Shown here one piece after another: positions 1 to 8,478 of a DNA stretch of 64,000 nt. The stretch is from positions 186,001 through 250,000 of the forward strand of contig NZ_SNXC01000015.1 of NCBI RefSeq assembly GCF_004362145.1, given 5' to 3'. Origin of the DNA: Marinomonas balearica. GTDB lineage: Bacteria; Pseudomonadota; Gammaproteobacteria; Pseudomonadales; Marinomonadaceae. The stretch's first letter is position 1; every line of letters begins with the position of its first letter. A program made the position numbers and the translations under genes. The notes under the pieces are model-generated. The model saw only the letters and a list, made by a program, of their open reading frames with translations. It searched no databases and had not been told where the DNA came from.

Positions 1-2
1 AG

Positions 3-1373
3 GCAGACACGGGTACGATCGAAGTTGATGGTCAAGAAGTCAATATTCGAAACTCTCAGGATGCGATAAAAGCAGGGATCGGTATGGTACATCAACATTT
101 TATGTTGGTTGAAAACTTTACCGTTCTAGAAAACGTGGTGTTAGGTGCTGAGGGCGGTACCATTTTGAAAGGTGGTATGGATGCTGCTCGAAAAGAACTC
201 GCTCGTTTAGAAAAAGAATACAGCCTTGATATCGATGTAGACGCGGTTGTGGAGGATCTTCCTGTTGGTTTACAACAGCGCGTAGAGATTCTAAAAGCAC
301 TTTATCGCGGTGCCCGCATTTTGATATTGGATGAACCTACGGGTGTACTGACTCCCCAAGAGGCAGATCACTTATTTCGTATATTGGATGCACTAAAGCA
401 ACAGGGTGTGACAGTCATTCTGATCACTCATAAATTACGAGAAATATTGGCCTCTACGGATAACGTGTCGGTAATGCGTTTAGGTCAAATGGTTGCACAT
501 CGTGAAACTGCGAAAACGGACAAAGAAGAATTAGCCGAATTGATGGTTGGCAAAAAAGTTCGTCTAAAAGTACTCAAAGACGAAGCCGAGCCGGGCGATG
601 TCAAACTGGCTGCGAAAAATGTGTCCTATGTCGATTCGCAAGGCGTAACACGTCTGAAAAATATCAATTTTGAATTACGTGCTGGTGAAGTCGTTGGTAT
701 AGCGGGTGTTTCTGGCAACGGACAAAGTGAATTACTCAATGTGTTATCTGGCATTACCCCTATGTCTTCGGGTGAAGTGCATATGGCCGGTGAAGTGATC
801 ACGCCCAAATCACCAAAAAATGCAGCTCAAATGCGCGATTTGAAAATGGGGCATATTCCAGAAGATCGTCATAAAATGGGCTTGGTAACGGGGTTTGAGG
901 CCTATGAAGCGGCCATTCTTGGTTACCACAATGATCCTGACTACAACGGAAAAATACTGCTCAACCGTAAAGCCATGCTTAACGAGTGTAATGAGCGTAT
1001 GGAGAGTTGGGACGTTCGCCCACCGAACCCCCATTTAAAAACAGCCAATTTTTCCGGCGGTAATCAGCAAAAAATAGTCATTGCTCGTGAAGTCGAGAAA
1101 AACCCAGATGTCTTGCTTGTTGGGCAGCCAACACGCGGTGTTGATATTGGCGCAATTGAAAATATTCATGAACAAATTATAAAGCTAAGGGTTGCTGATA
1201 AGGCGATCTTGTTAGTGTCTGTGGAGTTAGACGAAATTATGGCCCTGAGTGACCGTATACTTGTAATGTTTGATGGGGAAATTGTTGGTGAATTGCCAGC
1301 AAGTGAAGCGGATGAACGTACTTTGGGTCTGATGATGGCCAATGCCTTTAACGAAGAAGGAGCATCAGAATGA
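3..1373 (+). CDS. Nucleoside ABC importer ATP-binding protein (BmpA/YufO type), 5' end missing
   Basis: This is the ATPase of an ABC importer, probably for nucleosides. The reading frame is open at the left edge, so the first Walker A and roughly 60-80 residues are missing. Two ABC modules are visible. The first has a Q-loop (GMVHQHFML), signature LPVGLQQR and Walker B ILILDEPTG. The second has Walker A GVSGNGQSE, signature SGGNQQK and a Walker B ending in GQPTRGVD; the Gln there is usual in this family. Its stop overlaps the start of the next permease (ATGA). Two permeases and cytidine deaminase follow, which points to nucleoside rather than sugar uptake. Family assignment is firm; the substrate is inferred from context. 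Confidence 0.88.
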   Translation, partial: ADTGTIEVDGQEVNIRNSQDAIKAGIGMVHQHFMLVENFTVLENVVLGAEGGTILKGGMDAARKELARLEKEYSLDIDVDAVVEDLPVGLQQRVEILKALYRGARILILDEPTGVLTPQEADHLFRILDALKQQGVTVILITHKLREILASTDNVSVMRLGQMVAHRETAKTDKEELAELMVGKKVRLKVLKDEAEPGDVKLAAKNVSYVDSQGVTRLKNINFELRAGEVVGIAGVSGNGQSELLNVLSGITPMSSGEVHMAGEVITPKSPKNAAQMRDLKMGHIPEDRHKMGLVTGFEAYEAAILGYHNDPDYNGKILLNRKAMLNECNERMESWDVRPPNPHLKTANFSGGNQQKIVIAREVEKNPDVLLVGQPTRGVDIGAIENIHEQIIKLRVADKAILLVSVELDEIMALSDRILVMFDGEIVGELPASEADERTLGLMMANAFNEEGASE

Positions 1374-2464
1374 AGCAAGCCTCCGTTCCAGTTTGGGTCA
1401 ATGTCGGACTGATTCCTCTGATTAACATTTTGCTAGCCTTCGCAGTATCAGGGTTGGTCATTTTAGCGATTGGCGAAAACCCAATTGAAGCTGCTGGGTA
1501 TCTTATTTACGGTGCGTTCGGATACGAAGAAGGCATTGGCTATACCTTATACTATGCTACGAACCTGATTTTCACGGGTCTTGCTGTATCGATTGCTTTT
1601 AAAGCCGGTCTTTTTAATATCGGTGGAGAAGGGCAGGCTTATATTGGCGGGCTTGGTGTTGGTCTTTTGTGCCTATGGCTTGATTCAAGTATGCCATTCA
1701 TTGTGATTTTGCCTTTGGCTGTTATTGCATCTGCGGTCTTTGGTGCTGCTTGGGCCTATATTCCAGCATATCTTCAGGCTCGCCGTGGCAGTCATATCGT
1801 AATTACCACCATTATGTTTAACTTCATTGCCTCCTCTTTAATGGTGTATTTACTGGTGAACTGGCTGAAAGAAGAAGGGCGTATGGCTGCAAATAGCCGA
1901 ACATTCGCTGAAAATGCCTGGATGCCGTACATGCATGAAATATTATCTCCATTAGGCATCAACATCAGTGATTCACCGTTAAACGGTGCGTTTATTTTAG
2001 CGCTGATTTGCTGTGCGTTTATTTGGGGGCTGATTTGGCATACGCGTTGGGGCTATCAACTACGTACGTTAGGAACCAATGCGACAGCGGCACAATATGC
2101 TGGTATTGATAATGCCAAAGTCACTATTTGGGTGATGCTGATTTCAGGTGGCTTAGCAGGCTTTGTAGGAATTAACGAAATCATGGGTGTTAACCACAAT
2201 CTATTGCTGAACTTTACCGCAGGCTACGGTTTTGCAGGCATTGCAGTGTCGTTAATGGGGCGAAATCACCCAATTGGTATTATCTTGTCGGCGACTTTGT
2301 TTGGTGCTCTTTATCAAGGCGGAGCGGAGTTAGCATTTGAAATGCCGACTATTACGCCCGAAATCGTTGTCGTGATTCAGGGTTTGGTTATTTTATTCTC
2401 CGGTGCGCTTGAGCATATGCTTAAAGATCGCGTCGAAGGTTTATTCATTCGTAAAGCAGCGTAG
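1370..2464 (+). CDS. Nucleoside ABC importer permease 1 (YufP type)
   Basis: Inner-membrane permease of the BPD_transp_2 family (364 aa), one of two paired channel subunits of the importer. It has many hydrophobic segments from residue 12 onward and the GLFNIGGEGQAYIGG motif near residue 85, which is typical of the ribose/nucleoside permease family. It starts at the ATG that overlaps the ATPase stop by four bases, so the two are translationally coupled. The second permease follows 11 bases later. The solute-binding lipoprotein usual for this importer type is not visible and probably lies upstream of the window. Confidence 0.9.
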   Translation: MKQASVPVWVNVGLIPLINILLAFAVSGLVILAIGENPIEAAGYLIYGAFGYEEGIGYTLYYATNLIFTGLAVSIAFKAGLFNIGGEGQAYIGGLGVGLLCLWLDSSMPFIVILPLAVIASAVFGAAWAYIPAYLQARRGSHIVITTIMFNFIASSLMVYLLVNWLKEEGRMAANSRTFAENAWMPYMHEILSPLGINISDSPLNGAFILALICCAFIWGLIWHTRWGYQLRTLGTNATAAQYAGIDNAKVTIWVMLISGGLAGFVGINEIMGVNHNLLLNFTAGYGFAGIAVSLMGRNHPIGIILSATLFGALYQGGAELAFEMPTITPEIVVVIQGLVILFSGALEHMLKDRVEGLFIRKAA

Positions 2465-2475
2465 GAGGAAAGGGT

Positions 2476-3444
2476 ATGTTTGAAACATTAATTCTGATTC
2501 TGGACGCAACATTACGTGTGTCTACACCTTTAATTTTGGCGGCATTAGCCGGTTTGTTTTCTGAGCGAGCGGGTATTGTCGATATTGGTTTAGAAGGAAA
2601 AATGCTCGGCGGCGCATTTGCCGCAGCGGCAGCCGCGAGCGTGTTTGGATCTGCTTGGATTGGTCTTGGCTTCGCTATTATTGCATCCGTTGGTTTGGCC
2701 TTGGTTCATGGTTTTGCCTGTATCACTCACCGCGGAGATCATATTGTATCGGGTGTAGCGATCAACACCGTGGTCGCAGGTCTAACAATAACACTGGGGT
2801 TAGATTGGTTTAGCATGGGTGGGCAGACTCCGGCATTGTCGGGCGATGAACGCTTTTTTGCGATCACATTACCTTTTGCTGACGCGCTTGCAGATGTGCC
2901 TGTCATCGGGCTGATCTACTCTGAACTGATCAGTGGTCATAATATTTTGGTGTACTTGGCATTTGCTCTTGTACCAGCGACGTATTGGGTTGTGTTTAAA
3001 ACACGTTTTGGACTGCGTCTACGCGCAGTGGGAGAAAACCCTCATGCGGTGGACACAGCAGGGATTTCTGTTGCGTTTATTCGTTATCGCGCCGTGATTA
3101 TTTGTGGTGTGTTGTGTGGTATTGCAGGCGCTTATTTGTCTACTGCGCATAATGCAGGCTTCTTAAAAGACATGAGCGCAGGTAAAGGCTATATGGCTTT
3201 AGCCGCGCTGATCTTTGGTAAATGGCGACCTGTTCCTGTGATGTTTGCTTGTTTGTTGTTCGGTTTTCTGGATGCGGTTGCGGTTCGAATGCAAGGCGTG
3301 GTTGTACCGGGAATCGGTGAAATTCCAGTACAGGCGATTGAAGTGCTTCCTTATGTGTTAACGGTATTGTTGTTGGCAGGGTTCATTGGTAAAGCGGTTG
3401 GCCCTAAAGCTGTAGGTCGTCCTTACGTCAAAGAGCGAGCGTAA
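2476..3444 (+). CDS. Nucleoside ABC importer permease 2 (YufQ type)
   Basis: Second inner-membrane channel subunit (322 aa, BPD_transp_2 family), predicted to pair with the preceding permease. The sequence is hydrophobic throughout, with the family motif SERAGIVDIGLEGKMLGGA near residues 28-46 and a conserved RAVGENPHAVDTAGI loop near residue 190. A strong AGGAGG at 2463-2468, overlapping the stop of the upstream gene, lies 7 bases before the ATG. Cytidine deaminase follows about 60 bases downstream on the same strand, so the four genes probably form one nucleoside-scavenging operon. Confidence 0.9.
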   Translation: MFETLILILDATLRVSTPLILAALAGLFSERAGIVDIGLEGKMLGGAFAAAAAASVFGSAWIGLGFAIIASVGLALVHGFACITHRGDHIVSGVAINTVVAGLTITLGLDWFSMGGQTPALSGDERFFAITLPFADALADVPVIGLIYSELISGHNILVYLAFALVPATYWVVFKTRFGLRLRAVGENPHAVDTAGISVAFIRYRAVIICGVLCGIAGAYLSTAHNAGFLKDMSAGKGYMALAALIFGKWRPVPVMFACLLFGFLDAVAVRMQGVVVPGIGEIPVQAIEVLPYVLTVLLLAGFIGKAVGPKAVGRPYVKERA

Positions 3445-3506
3445 TTTAGCTCGATTAATCTATTGATCCATCTGCAAACGCAGGTGGATTGGTTGAGGAA
3501 TCACAC

Positions 3507-3905
3507 ATGTTAGAAAAAAAGCTATTGGATTTGGCAAACGCAGCGATGAATAAGGCGTATGTGCCTTATTCAAAATTTCATGTAGGTGCGGCAATCGAAA
3601 CGGAATCCGGTGCGTTATTTTCTGGATGTAATGTTGAAAATGCATCCTATCCCGAAGGAACATGTGCAGAAGCAGGTGCCATTGCCTCAATGGTGCGTGC
3701 AGGTGAAACCAAGATTCGTACTATTTATGTGATGGGGATGGGCGACGAGCTTGTTACTCCTTGCGGTGGCTGCCGACAACGAATTCGAGAGTTTGCGACA
3801 GCAGAAACTCAAATACATATTTGCAGCCCAGAAGGTGTGCGCAAAACGTTTTTGATGAACGACTTGCTTCCATTCTCGTTTGGCCCAGAAAACCTTTTAG
3901 TCTAG
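3507..3905 (+). CDS. cdd: Cytidine deaminase
   Basis: Cytosolic zinc hydrolase that deaminates cytidine and deoxycytidine to (deoxy)uridine in pyrimidine salvage. The 132-residue product matches the short homotetrameric class. Zinc and active-site motifs are present: CNVENASYPEGTCAEAGA, with the catalytic Glu after Cys, and PCGGCRQR, with two Cys ligands. A TTG lies in frame at 3489, but the ATG at 3507 has a GAGGA seven bases upstream and gives the usual N-terminus (MLEKKLLDLA), so it is preferred. The gene follows a nucleoside importer, which fits import followed by deamination. Two hairpins after the stop end the unit. Confidence 0.95.
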   Translation: MLEKKLLDLANAAMNKAYVPYSKFHVGAAIETESGALFSGCNVENASYPEGTCAEAGAIASMVRAGETKIRTIYVMGMGDELVTPCGGCRQRIREFATAETQIHICSPEGVRKTFLMNDLLPFSFGPENLLV

Positions 3906-3968
3906 ATCAACGGTATGCTGATCCTGAAGCATAGACCTGAAAAATAGCTCAGAAATAGACATAAAAAG

Positions 3969-4054
3969 GCCCTCTAAAAGAAGAAATCTACATAGAGGGC
4001 AAGAGAGTGAGCTGCCATTCAGTTAAAAGCCCTTTTTCAACAAAAGGGCTTTTT
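3969..4054 (+). terminator. Two stem-loops after cdd, the second a likely bidirectional terminator
   Basis: A GCCCTCT/AGAGGGC stem (3969-3975 with 3994-4000) is followed by a stronger one. AAAAGCCCTTTT at 4025-4036 pairs perfectly with AAAAGGGCTTTT at 4042-4053, with A- and T-rich flanks. It lies between the convergent cdd and oligogalacturonate lyase genes and could serve both. Confidence 0.75.
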
Positions 4055-4139
4055 ATGTTCTACCTCTTTTCTGCGATACCGTTTCCGTTACTCCTTTTCC
4101 TTTTTCCTTTTCCTTTATCCCTTTTTTATCGTGGTTTTT

Positions 4140-5288
4140 TTATAGAGTGGCGATGTACAGCGCAGGCGTGCCGTTCATGTCTGAGCTGTATAGAACGCCT
4201 TTACTGTCTGGTGTAAAGGATGGATGAGGATGGTTAACTTGACGGCTGTTGTTCAACACTTCCCAACTGGTTTTGTGCTGGCAAACCGCTTTCGATGTGC
4301 CTGCTTTTAGGTCAAACACGTAAATATTGTCGTCGTTTGAAAGCTCGTGCCCTGATGAATCTGCTACATCGACAGGCGTACCTGAACCGTCACCGACAAC
4401 CAAAGAGCCATCATCGTTACTCATAAGGTGGCTGCAGGCAGGCATGATGGTTTCTTGTTTTTCTTCTAGCGTTTCTGGATCGACAGAGTAGAGCCAACGT
4501 TCTGTTTCTCCACGGGTGTAAGACACAAACATCATTTTGGAGCCATCGGGTACAAAAAATTCGTGTGTGCACGATTCTTCTGCACCTTGTTCATAGACCT
4601 TACGTACGTTTGATCCGTCTTCATCTACAAACCACATGCGAGTATCGATCAGGTCGTGTGGCCCTTCGTGACAGAAGGCGACGGTATTATCATCGAATGG
4701 TCTATAAAGAGGATGCCCCATCCAGACATTTTGATCTAAGATGACACTTCTTACTCCTGATTTCATGTCAATTGAGATCAAGCGACAGCGAGGCTTTTTA
4801 TGATAAAACTCCGCAAATTTTTTCCAGTCGCTTAACTTCATATGATCTTCGGCTTTTATTTCGATCCCAACTATTTTTGTGCAATCTCGGTTAGCGACCC
4901 AAGTACCGTATCCAACCCAGCCTTTTTCAACTTTGTAGATTACGTGATGTTCTTGTGTTTTTATGTCAACTCGAATCAAGGCATGGTTATTTTTCATAAA
5001 AATAAGAGCGTCGTCCTGAGTCGTAATAAACCCACCGAAGGTGTTGTCTCCTGTGCCTTCCGTTAGCTGCAGTGCTGATTGCGCCTCTAAATCCATCAAG
5101 TAGTAATTCCAAGGGCCATCAAAATCACCCGAAAATAACAATTTATTTCCGCGATCGGAAAAGCATTTTTGATAAAAGTAATTACGGTGACACACCGCGT
5201 CATTTGGGGTGAGTTGAGTAACTTTGTTTCCGGTGGATTGATCCGAATAAGTGCTAAACGAAAGCTGGACGGTGTTTCCGATCGCCAT
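4140..5288 (-). CDS. ogl: Oligogalacturonate lyase (polysaccharide lyase family 22)
   Basis: Cytoplasmic beta-propeller lyase that cleaves (unsaturated) galacturonate oligomers, mainly dimers, to 5-keto-4-deoxyuronate. The 382 residues match the family length, there is no signal peptide, and propeller-like repeats occur. The SRQVNHPHPSF segment supplies Q350, H353 and H355, the Gln/His/His set I recall as Mn ligands in the Yersinia enzyme; a further His lies in ESCTHEFF. The start ATG has AGAGGA close upstream. It is divergent from a TogMNAB-like importer and shares a 210-base regulatory region with it. This pairing strongly supports the assignment. Confidence 0.92.
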   Translation of the reverse strand: MAIGNTVQLSFSTYSDQSTGNKVTQLTPNDAVCHRNYFYQKCFSDRGNKLLFSGDFDGPWNYYLMDLEAQSALQLTEGTGDNTFGGFITTQDDALIFMKNNHALIRVDIKTQEHHVIYKVEKGWVGYGTWVANRDCTKIVGIEIKAEDHMKLSDWKKFAEFYHKKPRCRLISIDMKSGVRSVILDQNVWMGHPLYRPFDDNTVAFCHEGPHDLIDTRMWFVDEDGSNVRKVYEQGAEESCTHEFFVPDGSKMMFVSYTRGETERWLYSVDPETLEEKQETIMPACSHLMSNDDGSLVVGDGSGTPVDVADSSGHELSNDDNIYVFDLKAGTSKAVCQHKTSWEVLNNSRQVNHPHPSFTPDSKGVLYSSDMNGTPALYIATL

Positions 5289-5401
5289 AAAATCCTCTCT
5301 TGTTATTGTTTGGATGGTTTTATAGAGACAGCGGATGCTGGTCTAAATTATTTTGTCTAACTGTATAAATTATTTTAAAAGTGTAGAACGAAAATAAAAA
5401 A

Positions 5402-5420
5402 ATTAAAACGTCTTTTTATT
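5402..5420. promoter_or_regulatory. Candidate KdgR-like operator between ogl and togM
   Basis: Imperfect inverted repeat ATTAAAAC-gtc-TTTTTATT: arms of 8 bases, 6 of 8 paired, spacer 3. It has the same AAAAC-N3-xTTTT core and spacing as the perfect palindrome before kduD. It lies in the shared ogl/togM intergenic region, just upstream of a sigma-70-like promoter, where an IclR-family repressor could control both directions. The assignment is inference from position and similarity. Confidence 0.5.
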
Positions 5421-5435
5421 TTTATTGTTTTTCTG

Positions 5436-5464
5436 TTGCAAAAATAAAAATCCCTTCCTAGTAT
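5436..5464 (+). promoter_or_regulatory. Putative sigma-70 promoter for the togMNAB-like operon
   Basis: TTGCAA at 5436-5441 and TAGTAT at 5459-5464 are separated by exactly 17 bases. The -10 ends about 43 bases before the chosen togM ATG. It lies 16 bases downstream of the candidate KdgR-like operator. Confidence 0.5.
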
Positions 5465-5506
5465 GTAATTTCAACTGCGCATAAAAATAACTAAGAGTTG
5501 GAAATC

Positions 5507-6388
5507 ATGTACGAAAATAGAAGATTAGGTTTAGCCTATATCAGCCCATATATAATCGGACTCATTGTCTTTACAGCGTTTCCGTTTATTTCTTCATTGA
5601 TCATCAGTTTTACTGAATATGACCTGATCAACACTCCCGAGTACGTCGGATTGGATAACTACGAGTACATGTTAGAAGATGACACCTTCTATCAGTCTAT
5701 GTGGGTGACCTTTGCGTACGTATTCTTAACCATCCCATTAAAACTTGCTTTTGCACTGTTCATTGCGTTTGTTTTGAACTTTAAGCTGCGAGGCATCAAG
5801 TTCTTCCGTACCGCTTACTATATACCGTCTATTTTAGGCAGTAGTGTGGCGATCGCTGTTCTCTGGCGGGCGATCTTTTCGCTAGATGGTTTGCTGAATA
5901 GCTTTATCGGCGTGTTTGGCATTGAACCCATTTCTTGGCTTGGTGAACCCGTTTTTGCCATGTTCTCAGTCACGCTTTTACGAGTGTGGCAGTTTGGTTC
6001 TGCCATGGTCATATTTCTAGCGGCTTTGCAGAACGTCCCTCAATCGCAATATGAAGCCGCAATGATTGATGGCGCATCGAAATGGCAAATGTTTACCAAA
6101 ATAACCATTCCGCTTATCACGCCCGTTATCTTTTTTAACTTCATCATGCAGACAACCCAAGCGTTTCAGGAGTTCACTGCGCCATACGTTATTACGGCAG
6201 GTGGACCTGCAAAAGCAACGTATTTGTTTTCGCTCTATATCTACGAAACGGCCTTTAAGCACTTTGAGCTTGGGTACGGCAGTGCGCTCGCCTGGGTGTT
6301 GTTTATTGTCGTAGCAATCTTTACCGCAATTTCATTCAAATCGTCAAAATACTGGGTGTTTTACTCAGGGGATAAAGGTGGAAAATGA
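5507..6388 (+). CDS. togM: Oligogalacturonide ABC importer permease TogM-like
   Basis: MalF-type inner-membrane permease (293 aa, CUT1 sugar ABC family), one half of the channel for oligogalacturonide import. It has six predicted membrane segments and the cytoplasmic EAA loop QYEAAMIDGASKWQMF near residue 185, which docks the ATPase. A TTG at 5498 is in frame, but the ATG at 5507 is better placed after the AAGAG and gives a conventional N-terminus. Its stop overlaps the next permease start by four bases. The name rests on order (M-N-A-B as in Dickeya) and on the divergent oligogalacturonate lyase. Confidence 0.88.
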   Translation: MYENRRLGLAYISPYIIGLIVFTAFPFISSLIISFTEYDLINTPEYVGLDNYEYMLEDDTFYQSMWVTFAYVFLTIPLKLAFALFIAFVLNFKLRGIKFFRTAYYIPSILGSSVAIAVLWRAIFSLDGLLNSFIGVFGIEPISWLGEPVFAMFSVTLLRVWQFGSAMVIFLAALQNVPQSQYEAAMIDGASKWQMFTKITIPLITPVIFFNFIMQTTQAFQEFTAPYVITAGGPAKATYLFSLYIYETAFKHFELGYGSALAWVLFIVVAIFTAISFKSSKYWVFYSGDKGGK

Positions 6389-7296
6389 TGATATCTCGGA
6401 TCTTTGCCGATCAGCAAAAGAGCCAAGAAGGCTTAAGTGCAGAGGCAATAAAGACACTGCGTAAGCAAAAGATAGGTGCATTTTTTCGTTACGTCATTCT
6501 GATCCTGTGTGGTGCGGTCATGCTGTACCCGTTGGTCTGGATGTTTTCAGCGGCCTTTAAACCGAACTACGAAATTTTTACATCATTGAGTTTGTGGCCG
6601 TCTGAGTTCTCAATGGATGGTTTCATTAATGGCTGGCAAACGGGTACGGAATACACATTTGGGCGCTTCTTCTGGAACACCTTTATGTACGTTATTCCAA
6701 AAGTCATCCTGACGGTCATCTCGTCTGTCATTGTGGCTTATGGTTTTGCTCGATTTGAAATTCCATATAAGAAATTTTGGTTTGTCACTTTGATTGCGAC
6801 GATATTATTGCCTAGCTCAGTATTGTTGATCCCACAGTATTTGATGTTCCGCGAAATGGGAATGCTGGACAGCTATCTGCCGCTTTATTTACCGATGGCA
6901 TTTGCGACTCAAGGGTTCTTTGTCTTTATGTTGATTCAATTCTTGCGCGGACTGCCTACGGATATGGAAGAAGCGGCCATGATTGATGGGTGTAACTCGT
7001 TCCAGTTACTTATCTACATCATTGTGCCCATTCTAAGGCCCGCTATTATTTCCGTCGCTTTGTTCCAGTTCATGTGGTCCGTTAATGATTTTCTTGGGCC
7101 GCTGATTTACATCTCAAGCGTTGAGAAATACCCAATAGCCTTGGCTTTGAAACTGTCTATCGACGTGACCGAAGGCGCTCAATGGAATGAGATTCTCGCG
7201 ATGTCTTCCATCGCTATCGTGCCGTCAATCGTTGTGTTCCTTATGTCTCAAAAATATTTTGTCGAAGGCATTACTGCCGGCGGCGTGAAGGGTTAG
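6385..7296 (+). CDS. togN: Oligogalacturonide ABC importer permease TogN-like
   Basis: MalG-type inner-membrane permease (303 aa), partner of TogM. A cytoplasmic N-terminal tail of about 35 residues is followed by membrane segments, and the EAA loop MEEAAMIDGCNSFQLL lies near residue 195. Translation is coupled to togM by a four-base overlap; AAAGGTGG lies just upstream. The ATPase gene starts 11 bases after the stop with its own GGAG. Substrate assignment comes from the surrounding pectin-catabolism genes. Confidence 0.88.
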   Translation: MMISRIFADQQKSQEGLSAEAIKTLRKQKIGAFFRYVILILCGAVMLYPLVWMFSAAFKPNYEIFTSLSLWPSEFSMDGFINGWQTGTEYTFGRFFWNTFMYVIPKVILTVISSVIVAYGFARFEIPYKKFWFVTLIATILLPSSVLLIPQYLMFREMGMLDSYLPLYLPMAFATQGFFVFMLIQFLRGLPTDMEEAAMIDGCNSFQLLIYIIVPILRPAIISVALFQFMWSVNDFLGPLIYISSVEKYPIALALKLSIDVTEGAQWNEILAMSSIAIVPSIVVFLMSQKYFVEGITAGGVKG

Positions 7297-7306
7297 GAGT
7301 AGAGTT

Positions 7307-8443
7307 ATGTCAAAAGTGACCTTAGAAAAAGTAGCGAAAGTATATTCAAACGGTTTCAAAGCAGTACACGACATCGATCTTGAGATTCAAGACGGTGAGT
7401 TCATGGTGATGATTGGTCCTTCAGGCTGCGCGAAATCGACCACACTTCGTATGCTGGCGGGTTTGGAAACTATTTCTGGCGGGAATGTACGTATCGGAAA
7501 AGACGTTGTAAATAACCTAGCACCTAAAGATCGTGGAATCGCCATGGTGTTTCAGAACTACGCTTTGTATCCACATATGACAGTCAGAGAGAACCTCGGT
7601 TTTGGACTGAAACTCGCCAAAGTCCCTGCGGATCAAATAGAAAAACAGGTTGATGAAGCGGCTGAAATGTTAGAGCTAACGCCTTTAATGGACAGGTTGC
7701 CACGCCAACTTTCTGGTGGGCAAGCGCAACGTGTCGCGGTAGGTCGAGCGATAGTAAAACGTCCAAATGTATTTTTGTTTGATGAACCTTTATCGAACCT
7801 CGATGCCAAGCTTCGAGCGTCCATGCGCGTCAGAATCTCCGATTTGCACAAGCAGCTTAAATCGTCAAACCGATCTGCAACAACGGTTTATGTGACGCAC
7901 GATCAGACCGAAGCCATGACAATGGGAGATCGAATTTGTGTCATGAAAGAAGGCGTTATCATGCAAGTGGATACGCCTGCAAATTTGTACAAATACCCCA
8001 AAAACTTATTTGTGGCTGGATTCATTGGCGCACCTGAGATGAACATGATCGATGCATCTTTCTTTGAACTTGCTGATGGCAGTTTGAATGTCGAGTTTGG
8101 TGAATTCGGTTTGTGCTTAGGGGCATCGAAGTCAGAGAAAATAAAGAAGAAGGCAATTACCAGCGACATTACCTTGGGTATACGACCTGAGTTCATTCAT
8201 CTTGCAGATGAGCATTCGGCGAAAGACCAACTTGTAAAGGGCACAATTGTTCGGATGGAGAACATGGGATCTGAATTTTACGTGTATTTTTCCGTGGGTT
8301 CTCAGGAACTGTGCGCGCGTATTCAGACTTCCATTGTAGAAGAGAAGTTACTTAATACTGAGAGTAAAGAGCAACTTTTCTACTTCGATATGGCGCAAAG
8401 CCACGCATTTGATCGAAAAACGGAAGAGAACATTTCTCTTTAG
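7307..8443 (+). CDS. togA: Oligogalacturonide ABC importer ATPase TogA-like
   Basis: MalK/UgpC-type ATPase (378 aa) that energises the TogMN channel. Visible motifs are Walker A GPSGCAKST near residues 38-46, Q-loop VFQNYALYPHM, signature LSGGQAQR, Walker B VFLFDEPLSNLDAKLR and the H-loop VYVTHDQ. The C-terminal part from about residue 240 is the MOP/TOBE-like regulatory domain. The Walker A has Ala where the last Gly before Lys is usual (GCGKST). This may be a lineage feature of this subfamily and should be compared with other TogA sequences. A GGAG precedes the ATG. Confidence 0.9.
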   Translation: MSKVTLEKVAKVYSNGFKAVHDIDLEIQDGEFMVMIGPSGCAKSTTLRMLAGLETISGGNVRIGKDVVNNLAPKDRGIAMVFQNYALYPHMTVRENLGFGLKLAKVPADQIEKQVDEAAEMLELTPLMDRLPRQLSGGQAQRVAVGRAIVKRPNVFLFDEPLSNLDAKLRASMRVRISDLHKQLKSSNRSATTVYVTHDQTEAMTMGDRICVMKEGVIMQVDTPANLYKYPKNLFVAGFIGAPEMNMIDASFFELADGSLNVEFGEFGLCLGASKSEKIKKKAITSDITLGIRPEFIHLADEHSAKDQLVKGTIVRMENMGSEFYVYFSVGSQELCARIQTSIVEEKLLNTESKEQLFYFDMAQSHAFDRKTEENISL

Positions 8444-8478
8444 TTCTTAGGTATAAATTCATAAAAAAGGGAAAAGCG

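Noticed and set aside
4007..4216. 69-codon plus-strand frame after cdd
   Set aside because: It overlaps the terminator hairpin and the 3' end of ogl, has low-complexity Phe/Leu/Pro content and no ribosome site.
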